A stretch of 64,000 nucleotides of DNA from an uncultured Pelagibacteraceae bacterium (GTDB lineage: Bacteria; Pseudomonadota; Alphaproteobacteria; Pelagibacterales; Pelagibacteraceae), in the NCBI GenBank assembly GCA_902576765.1, contig CACGWH010000003.1:20209-84208 (forward strand), in the 5' to 3' direction. The notes beneath the pieces are model-generated. The model worked only from the letters and a program-made list of their open reading frames with translations, made no database searches and was not told the DNA's origin. Of the stretch, positions 57,562 to 64,000 are shown one piece after another (the stretch's first letter is position 1; each line of letters begins with the position of its first letter). A program made the translations under genes and the position numbers.

Positions 57562-59016
57562 TTATATTTTTTGATCATAGTCTCCAATTTTGCCAGTTTT
57601 TTGAAGCAATTGATCAATAAATTTAAAAATCTTTATTTTTCTTTCCTCAGATGAGGGACTTTCTGTGACTATAACAAGCGAAGGTTTATTTGAAGATGCT
57701 CTAATCAAACCCCAAGAGCCATCTTCAAAAGAAAATCTTATTCCATTGACTGTAAGTATTTCTTTGATTTCTTGATTATCTATTTTATCTTTTTTATCTT
57801 TAATCTTTTTTATTTTATCGATAATTTCATCAACAACTTTATATTTTTCTTCATCTTTACAGAAAGGAGCCATAGTAGGTGATTGGAATGTTTTTGGAAG
57901 CTCGTTAATAATTTCACTAATTTTTTTATTTTCTTTATCTAAAAGATGACAAACTTGGATAGCTGAATTTATTCCATCATCATATCCATAGCCTAATGGT
58001 TTATTGAAAAAAAAGTGCCCACTTTTTTCAAAACCCGCTAACGCTTTTTCATTATAAACTTTTCTTTTGATATGAGAGTGACCAGTTTTCCAATATATAG
58101 TTTTACATTTATTTTGATTTAAGATCTTATCATTGGAGTAAAGTCCAGTCGATTTTACATCAACAATAAATTTTGAATTATTAAAAGATACTGATAAATT
58201 TCGAGCTATCAATAAGCCTATCTTATCAGAAAATATTTCATTTCCTTTATCATCAATTATTCCTACGCGATCCCCATCTCCATCGAAACCAAAACCTATA
58301 TCGGCATTATTTTTTTTAACTGCTTTAGCTATTTCATGTAACATTTCTAAATCTTCAGGATTTGGATTATATTTAGGAAAAGTCCAGTCTAAATTACAAT
58401 CTAATTCTATCACATCACATCCAATTTTTCTTAAAATATCTGGTGCGAAAATTCCAGCTGTTCCGTTTCCACATGCTACAACTGCTTTAATTCTTTTATT
58501 TATCTTATTATTTTTTATTAAATCATCTTTATAAATATTTTGATAATTATCTATCTTTTTTTCATTTCCTTGATTTGTTATAAATTTTTGGTTCAATGTA
58601 ATTTCTTTTAACTCTTTCATCTCTTCTGGTGCGTGGGTTAAACCTTTTTTGATACCCATTTTTACACCAGTCCAGCCATTCTCGTTGTGGCTAGCAGTTA
58701 CCATTGCTACAGCATCACTACCAAGATCAAATTGAGCAAAGTAAACCATAGGTGATAACGATAATCCTATATCTTCTACAAAACATCCTGTTGAGATCAG
58801 TCCTTTTTTAAGCGCCGCTTTAATTTCTTCACTGTAAGACCTATAATCATGACCTACTATTACTCTTGGATTATTTTTTTTAGTGCGGTTTATAATTTGT
58901 GTACCAAATCCTTTACCTAGATTTGTGATTCCCTCTGCATTGATATCTTTATTATAAACCCACCTTGCGTCATATTCCCTAAAACCATACGGATCTATTT
59001 TTAATGATTGATTCAT
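57562..59016 (-). CDS. manB: Phosphomannomutase/phosphoglucomutase
   Basis: This 484-residue alpha-D-phosphohexomutase has the active-site Ser in TASHNENGWTGVKMG, the Mg-binding loop GFGFDGDGDRVGI, the sugar-binding GFEKSGHFFF and the phosphate-binding RASSNKPSLVIV. It interconverts 1- and 6-phosphates of mannose and/or glucose, feeding GDP-mannose and other nucleotide sugars. That links it to the GDP-mannose-epimerase-like gene at 20658. Sugar specificity cannot be read from the sequence. Confidence 0.88.
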   Translation of the reverse strand: MNQSLKIDPYGFREYDARWVYNKDINAEGITNLGKGFGTQIINRTKKNNPRVIVGHDYRSYSEEIKAALKKGLISTGCFVEDIGLSLSPMVYFAQFDLGSDAVAMVTASHNENGWTGVKMGIKKGLTHAPEEMKELKEITLNQKFITNQGNEKKIDNYQNIYKDDLIKNNKINKRIKAVVACGNGTAGIFAPDILRKIGCDVIELDCNLDWTFPKYNPNPEDLEMLHEIAKAVKKNNADIGFGFDGDGDRVGIIDDKGNEIFSDKIGLLIARNLSVSFNNSKFIVDVKSTGLYSNDKILNQNKCKTIYWKTGHSHIKRKVYNEKALAGFEKSGHFFFNKPLGYGYDDGINSAIQVCHLLDKENKKISEIINELPKTFQSPTMAPFCKDEEKYKVVDEIIDKIKKIKDKKDKIDNQEIKEILTVNGIRFSFEDGSWGLIRASSNKPSLVIVTESPSSEERKIKIFKFIDQLLQKTGKIGDYDQKI

Positions 59017-59093
59017 GCTGTTAATTACTTACCTTTTTTTCAATTTTATGGTTGAATTATTTTATTTATGTTCTATAAATGTTCTATTGATTT

Positions 59094-59140
59094 ACTGATT
59101 ATATAGTATATCACTACAATGCGCACACAACATATAGTTG
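59094..59140 (+). promoter_or_regulatory. Tandem NrdR boxes upstream of nrdA
   Basis: Box 2 (59125-59140), ACACAACATATAGTTG, matches the NrdR consensus (acaCwAtATaTwGtgt) at most positions. Box 1 (59094-59109), ACTGATTATATAGTAT, is weaker. They are 31 bp apart, the spacing known for paired NrdR boxes. NrdR represses ribonucleotide reductase genes. Confidence 0.65.
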
Positions 59141-59166
59141 TTTTCGTAATAATAACAAATTATAAT
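59138..59166 (+). promoter_or_regulatory. Promoter of nrdAB overlapping NrdR box 2
   Basis: TTGTTT (59138-59143), a 17-bp spacer and TATAAT (59161-59166) precede the nrdA ATG at 59175 so closely that the mRNA would be nearly leaderless. The -35 element overlaps NrdR box 2. Confidence 0.5.
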
Positions 59167-59174
59167 ACATAAAA

Positions 59175-61115
59175 ATGAACAAAATTCTATCTCAGGCAAT
59201 CAAGAAAGCTGTCTCTGAATATAGCCCCCAAGTTAAAGAGGTATCAAAAAATAATAGACCAGATCTTTTTTCACTAAACAATGAAACAGAACTTTTTCAA
59301 AACGACAAAGGTATCATTATTAAAATTGATCGTTCAAGAGATGCCAACCTAACTGATTTTGGTAAAGCAACTTTAAAAGATAGATATTTGGGTCAGAATG
59401 AATCTTTTCAAGATTTATTTGCAAGAGTAGCAAGTACATACGCTGATGATAATTTACATGCGCAAAGAATTTACAACTATATAAGCAACCTTTGGTTCAT
59501 GCCAGCAACACCGGTTCTGTCAAATGGTGGAACTAAGAGAGGTTTGCCAATATCATGTTTCTTAAATGAAGCTTCGGATAGTCTTGGAGGAATTTTGGAT
59601 TTATGGAGTGAAAATGTTTGGTTAGCAGCCAAAGGAGGCGGCATTGGTAGTTACTGGGGCAATCTAAGATCAATTGGTGAAAAAATTGGTAGAGTTGGAA
59701 AAACTTCTGGAATAATTCCATTCATAAAAGTTATGGACTCTTTAACAATGGCAATCAGCCAAGGTTCACTCAGAAGAGGTTCAGCCGCATGTTATCTTCC
59801 AATCGATCATCCAGAAATTGAGGAGTTCATTGAAATGAGAAGGCCAACAGGAGGAGATCCAAACCGAAAAGCTTTAAATCTTCATCATGGTGTTCTAGTT
59901 TCAGATGCTTTTATGAGAGCAGTAGAAACTGATGAACAATGGGCATTAAAAAGTCCTGTTGATGGGACAGTTCAACAAACTATATCTGCTAGAAATTTGT
60001 GGATTAGATTGTTAACTGCTAGAATTGAAACAGGTGAACCTTACATAATTTATATTGATACGGTAAATAGACAAATTCCTCAACATCACAAATTGGCAAA
60101 TCTTACAGTTAAAACCTCTAACTTGTGCAGTGAAATAACTTTACCTACTGGGATTGATAAAGACGGCAGAGATAGAACAGCAGTCTGTTGTTTGTCTTCT
60201 TTGAATATTGAAAAATATGAAGAGTGGAAAGATGATCCTAATATGATTAATGATGTTATGAGATTTTTAGATAATGTTTTATCAGACTTTATAAATAAAG
60301 CTCCTGATCAATTTAAAGATGCCAAATATTCAGCTGAAAGAGAAAGAAGCGTTGGCTTAGGAGTAATGGGTTTTCACTCTTTCTTACAAAAAAATAGAAT
60401 TCCTCTTGAGTCAGTAATGGCAAAAGCATGGAATAAAAAAATATTTAAAAACATTCACGAAAAAGTTAATCAGGCTTCAAAAGATTTAGCAGAGGAAAGA
60501 GGTGCTTGTCCGGATGCTGAAGAATATGGTTTTAAAGAAAGGTTTTCTAATAAAACAGCTATTGCACCTACAGCATCGATTTCTATAATTTGTGGTGGTG
60601 CCTCACCTGGTGTTGAACCTATAGCAGCAAATAGTTACACACACAAAACATTGTCCGGATCATTTAATGTTAGAAATAGATATTTAGAAGAAATTTTAGA
60701 GAGTCATGGTAAAAATGATGATGAGACTTGGTCTACAATTACAACTAATCAAGGTTCAGTATCACATTTAGATTTTTTAACTGACTTAGAAAAAGATGTT
60801 TTCAAAACTGCCTTTGAATTAAATCAGCATTGGATTATTGATTTGAGTGGGGATAGAACTCCTTATATTTCACAAGCTCAATCAGTTAATTTATTTTTAC
60901 CAGCTGACGTTCATAAAAAAGAGTTACATAAAATTCATTTTGATGCTTGGAAAAAAGGTCTGAAAAGCCTTTATTACTGTAGATCAAAATCAATCCAAAG
61001 AGCTGAGAATATTAACGATGCAAAATCAACAGATATTACAGCTAATGTGTACAAATCAAAAAATCAACAATCAAACGAACAACAAGAATATGAGGAATGT
61101 TTATCATGTCAGTAG
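59175..61115 (+). CDS. nrdA: Ribonucleoside-diphosphate reductase alpha subunit, class I
   Basis: The 646 residues contain the reductase barrel. LPISCFLNEASDS and CLSSLNIEKY carry the redox-active Cys pair, and NLCSEI carries the Asn-Cys-Glu catalytic triad. SLYYCRS has the Tyr-Tyr of the radical path, and the C-terminal ECLSCQ has the regenerating CxxC. The chain is about 100 residues shorter than E. coli NrdA and shows no N-terminal ATP-cone, so activity may not be regulated by ATP/dATP at that site. It reduces ribonucleotides together with the nrdB product. The nrdB start overlaps its 3' end. Confidence 0.93.
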   Translation: MNKILSQAIKKAVSEYSPQVKEVSKNNRPDLFSLNNETELFQNDKGIIIKIDRSRDANLTDFGKATLKDRYLGQNESFQDLFARVASTYADDNLHAQRIYNYISNLWFMPATPVLSNGGTKRGLPISCFLNEASDSLGGILDLWSENVWLAAKGGGIGSYWGNLRSIGEKIGRVGKTSGIIPFIKVMDSLTMAISQGSLRRGSAACYLPIDHPEIEEFIEMRRPTGGDPNRKALNLHHGVLVSDAFMRAVETDEQWALKSPVDGTVQQTISARNLWIRLLTARIETGEPYIIYIDTVNRQIPQHHKLANLTVKTSNLCSEITLPTGIDKDGRDRTAVCCLSSLNIEKYEEWKDDPNMINDVMRFLDNVLSDFINKAPDQFKDAKYSAERERSVGLGVMGFHSFLQKNRIPLESVMAKAWNKKIFKNIHEKVNQASKDLAEERGACPDAEEYGFKERFSNKTAIAPTASISIICGGASPGVEPIAANSYTHKTLSGSFNVRNRYLEEILESHGKNDDETWSTITTNQGSVSHLDFLTDLEKDVFKTAFELNQHWIIDLSGDRTPYISQAQSVNLFLPADVHKKELHKIHFDAWKKGLKSLYYCRSKSIQRAENINDAKSTDITANVYKSKNQQSNEQQEYEECLSCQ

Positions 61116-62122
61116 CAGAAAAAATTAAAGTAGAAAAAAAAGAGATAATACAACCAAAAAAAATGGGATTATTAACTGAAAATCCAGTTTACAAACCATT
61201 TAGATACCCTTGGTGCTATGATGCATGGTTAACCCAGCAAAGAATACATTGGCTGCCAGAGGAAGTTCCTCTTGGTGATGATGTTAGAGATTGGCAAAAA
61301 AATCTATCACAACCTGAAAAAAACTTGTTAACCCAAATATTCAGATTTTTTACTCAAGCAGACGTTGAAGTTAACAACTGTTATTTAAGACACTATACGA
61401 CTGTTTTTAAACCTACAGAAGTTCTGATGATGATGACAGCTTTCGCTGCAATGGAAACAGTTCATGTAGCTGCTTACTCTCATTTATTGGATACAATTGG
61501 AATGCCAGAGTCAGAATATTCTGCATTCATGAAATATAAAGAAATGAAAGATAAGTATGATTACATGCAAGGTTTCAATGTAAATTCAAAAGAAGATATT
61601 GCAAAAACAGTTGCAGTATTTAGTGCATTTACTGAGGGCTTACAATTATTTGCAAGTTTTGCAATTCTTTTAAATTTTCCAAGACATAACAAAATGAAAG
61701 GTATGGGTCAGATTGTTACTTGGTCAGTTAGAGATGAAACTCTTCATTGTAATTCCATGATAAGAATTTTTAAAGAGTTCATTAAAGAAAATCCAGAAAT
61801 TTGGACACCTAAATTAAAAAAAGAACTTTATGAAGCATGCAGAATAATTGTCGAACATGAAGATGCGTTTATTGATCTGGCTTTTGAAATGGGTCCAATG
61901 GAGGGATTAACAGCTCAAGAAGTTAAAGATTACATTAGATTTATTGCTAACAGAAGATTAAGTCAACTGGGGTTAGAGCCAATTTATAAAGTTGAAAAAA
62001 ATCCTTTAGGTTGGTTGGATACAATGTTGAATGCAGTCGAGCATATGAATTTCTTTGAAGGTCGTGCTACAGAATATTCTAAAGCATCAACTCAAGGAAC
62101 TTGGGCTGAAGCGTTTAGTTAA
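61106..62122 (+). CDS. nrdB: Ribonucleoside-diphosphate reductase beta subunit
   Basis: I place the start at 61106 (MSVAEKIKVEKKE, 338 residues), which has GAGGA 8 bp upstream. An ATG at 61097 lies deeper inside nrdA. METVHVAAYSHLL keeps Glu, His and the radical Tyr at the spacing of E. coli NrdB (E115, H118, Y122). AFTEGLQLFASFA and RDETLHC carry the other diiron ligands. It is therefore a Tyr-radical class I beta subunit. It overlaps nrdA by 10 bp and converges with prpC. Confidence 0.93.
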   Translation: MSVAEKIKVEKKEIIQPKKMGLLTENPVYKPFRYPWCYDAWLTQQRIHWLPEEVPLGDDVRDWQKNLSQPEKNLLTQIFRFFTQADVEVNNCYLRHYTTVFKPTEVLMMMTAFAAMETVHVAAYSHLLDTIGMPESEYSAFMKYKEMKDKYDYMQGFNVNSKEDIAKTVAVFSAFTEGLQLFASFAILLNFPRHNKMKGMGQIVTWSVRDETLHCNSMIRIFKEFIKENPEIWTPKLKKELYEACRIIVEHEDAFIDLAFEMGPMEGLTAQEVKDYIRFIANRRLSQLGLEPIYKVEKNPLGWLDTMLNAVEHMNFFEGRATEYSKASTQGTWAEAFS

Positions 62123-62126
62123 TTTA

Positions 62127-63251
62127 TTATCTTTGGTTTAACTGCACAACTTTTCTATGTTGATTACCTTTGTAACTAGCTAAAGGTCTGATCAATTTAT
62201 TTGCTGCATGCTGCTCCATAATGTGAGCTGACCAGCCGGTAATTCTTGATATTACAAATATTGGTGTAAAAAAATCTGTATCAAAACCCATTAAATGGTA
62301 AGTGGGTCCAGTTGGATAATCTACATTTGGATGTATATTTTTTCTGTTTATCATTACTTTTTCAACAATATCGTAAATTTTTTCAAACTTTTTATCTTTT
62401 TTGATTTTAGCAACTTTTGCAAAATATTTTCTCATTGTTGGAACTCTGGAGTCACCAGATTTATAAACTCTATGACCAAAACCCATAACTACTTCTTTAT
62501 TATCCAATGCATTATTAATCCATTTAAGGGCATTAGAAGGTGTCTTTATTTTGTTCATCATGTGCATTACTTCTTCATTAGCACCACCATGAAGTGGACC
62601 TTTCAAACTTGCGATCGCCCCTGTAATGGCTCCATGAATATCAGACAAACTACTAGTAATAGTTCTTGCAGTAAACGTTGATACGTTAAAACTGTGTTCT
62701 GCATACAAAATTAAAGAAACGTCAAAAGCTTTAACAATTTCTTTTTGGGGAACTTTTCCAAAACACATATGAAAAAAATTCTCAGCTATATTCAAGTTTT
62801 TTTTAGGTTTGATAATATTTTTACCTTTTCTCAATCTATAAAAAGCAGCTAAAGCGGTTGGTGTTTTGGCTAAAATTCTAATTGCTTTTCTCATATTAGC
62901 CTCAGGTGATGAGTCTGTCGTTTCTTTATCTTCAAGTCCCATTATACTAACAGCAGTTCTAGCCACATCCATTGGATGAGATTTTTTTGGCATTTTTTTT
63001 AGAATTGAGTATAGATCTTTGGATAATTCTCTATTATTTTTCTCCTCTTTTTCAAATTTTCTAAGTTCAATAGTATTAGGAAGATCTTTATTTAAAATTA
63101 AGTAAGCAACTTCTTCAAACCTACAATATTCACATAAATCTTGTGCAGCATATCCTCTATAAGTAAGAGAATTAATTTCAGGCATTACTTTTGAAACTTC
63201 TGTTTCATCAACAACTATACCTAATAAACCTTTTTTGATATCATCACTCAT
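62127..63251 (-). CDS. prpC: 2-methylcitrate synthase
   Basis: The 374 residues belong to the short citrate-synthase type: LTYRGYAAQDLCE, LYAEHSFNVSTFTARTI with the first catalytic His, SLKGPLHGGANEEV with the second, MGFGHRVYKSGDSRVP and DFFTPIFVISRITGWSAHIMEQHAANKLIRP with the catalytic Asp region. Linkage to the methylisocitrate lyase gene (one-base TAATG overlap) indicates 2-methylcitrate synthase, condensing propionyl-CoA with oxaloacetate. Citrate synthase activity as a side reaction is common. Confidence 0.88.
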   Translation of the reverse strand: MSDDIKKGLLGIVVDETEVSKVMPEINSLTYRGYAAQDLCEYCRFEEVAYLILNKDLPNTIELRKFEKEEKNNRELSKDLYSILKKMPKKSHPMDVARTAVSIMGLEDKETTDSSPEANMRKAIRILAKTPTALAAFYRLRKGKNIIKPKKNLNIAENFFHMCFGKVPQKEIVKAFDVSLILYAEHSFNVSTFTARTITSSLSDIHGAITGAIASLKGPLHGGANEEVMHMMNKIKTPSNALKWINNALDNKEVVMGFGHRVYKSGDSRVPTMRKYFAKVAKIKKDKKFEKIYDIVEKVMINRKNIHPNVDYPTGPTYHLMGFDTDFFTPIFVISRITGWSAHIMEQHAANKLIRPLASYKGNQHRKVVQLNQR

Positions 63252-64000
63252 TACTCGTGGCCTTCAGTGCTAAAATTATAAATTTTTTCATCTAAACTAT
63301 TATATTTTTCGTAATCAACAAGCTCGTATAAACGTTTTCTAGTCTGCATTTTATCAATAATATTATTTTGATGTCCATTTGCATAAATGTCTCTCAATCC
63401 ATCTTCAACATTTTTCATCGCTAACCTTTGAGTTGTAACTGGATATATAACTATATTGTAACCAAATTGCTCTAATTCTTTATAATTAAACAGTTTAGTC
63501 TTACCAAACTCAGTCATGTTAGCTAATAAATAACACTTTAGTTCTTTTCTAACTTTTTCAAAATCTTTTTCATCATGTAAAGCCTCAGGAAAAATGATTT
63601 CAGCTCCTGCATCAATGTAGGCTTTGCATCTATCTATCATTTTATCAATCCCCTCTACACTTTTTGCGTCAGATCGTGCAATAATTTTAAAATTATCATC
63701 TTTTTTAGCATTTACACATTCCTTAATCTTATTCACCATTTTATCTGTAGAAATTAATTCTTTATTATCTAAATGCCCACATCTTTTTCTTTCTATTTGG
63801 TCTTCTAAATGTACTGCTGAAATTCCAAATTCCTCAAAAGTTTCAATCGTTTCTTTGCAGGATTTGAAACCAGTATCTATATCAACAATTGTGGGAAGAT
63901 TTGTTACTCTAGAAATTAAATATGAACGTGTGCTTACATCTTGCAAAGTAGTTAAACCGATATCAGGAAATCCTAAATCATTTGCCATTACACCTCCCGA
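63251..64000 (-). CDS. prpB: 2-methylisocitrate lyase (5' end outside the window)
   Basis: The frame stays open to base 64000, where it reads SGGVMANDLGFPDIG. In PrpB this is an internal sequence (SGG-VAAASLGLPDLG), so about 50 N-terminal residues lie beyond the window. IVDIDTGFKSCKETIETFEEFG, AVHLEDQIERKRCGHLDNKEL with the catalytic KRCGH, and IIARSDAKSVEGI are the family motifs. It splits 2-methylisocitrate into pyruvate and succinate. The ATG at 63988 is therefore internal, not the start. It is coupled to prpC. Confidence 0.88.
   Translation of the reverse strand, partial: SGGVMANDLGFPDIGLTTLQDVSTRSYLISRVTNLPTIVDIDTGFKSCKETIETFEEFGISAVHLEDQIERKRCGHLDNKELISTDKMVNKIKECVNAKKDDNFKIIARSDAKSVEGIDKMIDRCKAYIDAGAEIIFPEALHDEKDFEKVRKELKCYLLANMTEFGKTKLFNYKELEQFGYNIVIYPVTTQRLAMKNVEDGLRDIYANGHQNNIIDKMQTRKRLYELVDYEKYNSLDEKIYNFSTEGHE

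Noticed and set aside
63251..63988. Complete short methylisocitrate lyase starting at 63988
   Set aside because: The frame is open to the window edge and the preceding residues match internal PrpB sequence, so the gene is simply cut by the window.
1..64000. CRISPR array, prophage, insertion sequence or rRNA operon
   Set aside because: No regularly spaced repeats, integrase or transposase frames, terminal inverted repeats or rRNA sequence were seen; gene spacing and AT content are uniform apart from the Met-rich gene.

Overview
The window looks like a piece of a SAR11 (Candidatus Pelagibacter-type) alphaproteobacterial chromosome. The DNA is strongly AT-rich. Genes sit a few bases apart or overlap by 1-20 bp, and no gene-free gap reaches 300 bp. 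Lys/Asn/Ile-rich proteins dominate, and the content is typical of SAR11: a taurine-type ABC transporter, a TctCBA tricarboxylate transporter, a methylamine/DMG-type dehydrogenase, extended RNA polymerase omega, and few regulators. I see no rRNA, CRISPR array, insertion sequence or prophage. One tRNA is present. This assignment rests on sequence recognition only, not on a database search.

Layout. 1-1268: edge of a gamma-butyrobetaine-hydroxylase-like gene and a HisN-type phosphatase. 1261-4814: a leftward run of eleven very small genes (two SMR-like proteins, DUF2798, NTF2-like, ferredoxin-like-fold proteins, DUF1330, two exported proteins) behind one palindromic promoter. 4883-7567: cysK-cysE, a VOC protein, a LysE-type exporter. 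7560-20623: a probable organosulfonate/taurine module: leftward tauA-tauB-tauC-(LDH2 dehydrogenase)-pta-hpsN, divergent omega-aminotransferase, and alanine dehydrogenase. Embedded in it is an unexplained two-gene operon for a Lys-rich exported protein and an 832-residue Met/Gly/Ala-rich exported protein. 20658-22360: GDP-mannose-3,5-epimerase-like protein and a GT26 glycosyltransferase. 22411-27316: DMG/sarcosine-type dehydrogenase, a BASS transporter, a double winged-helix regulator and two divergent small tail-anchored proteins. 27313-30323: a DprE2-DprE1-UbiA set, suggesting polyprenyl-phosphate arabinose synthesis. 30422-38382: tRNA(CAT), apt, then a rightward operon mtnP-GH-mtnA-small-sulfotransferase-ASST-like-aldolase-speDE, which recycles methylthioadenosine but also carries three surface-chemistry genes. 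38441-47320: an amino-acid ABC transporter without its ATPase, an M24 hydrolase, a GT9, AbrB and TctCBA. 47334-55860: mixed housekeeping (GT4, redoxin, gamma-carbonic anhydrase, MFS with an N-terminal frameshift, rpoZ, dusA, TauE). 55968-64000: a lipoprotein, a Lys/Glu/Arg coiled-coil protein, phosphomannomutase, nrdAB under tandem NrdR boxes, and prpC-prpB.

How it fits together. Much of the window handles organic sulfur: sulfonate uptake and C3/C2 breakdown, possible sulfite export, cysteine synthesis, MTA salvage from spermidine synthesis, and sulfotransferases. A recurring control feature is a strong stem-loop directly after the substrate-binding-protein gene in three separate transporter operons. 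That arrangement would let the binding protein be made in excess of its membrane partners. The most puzzling content is the Met-rich exported pair (16238-19443), the small-gene run (1953-4814), the tail-anchored pair with its regulator (25748-27316), and the sulfotransferase/ASST/glycosidase genes inside the MTA-salvage operon.
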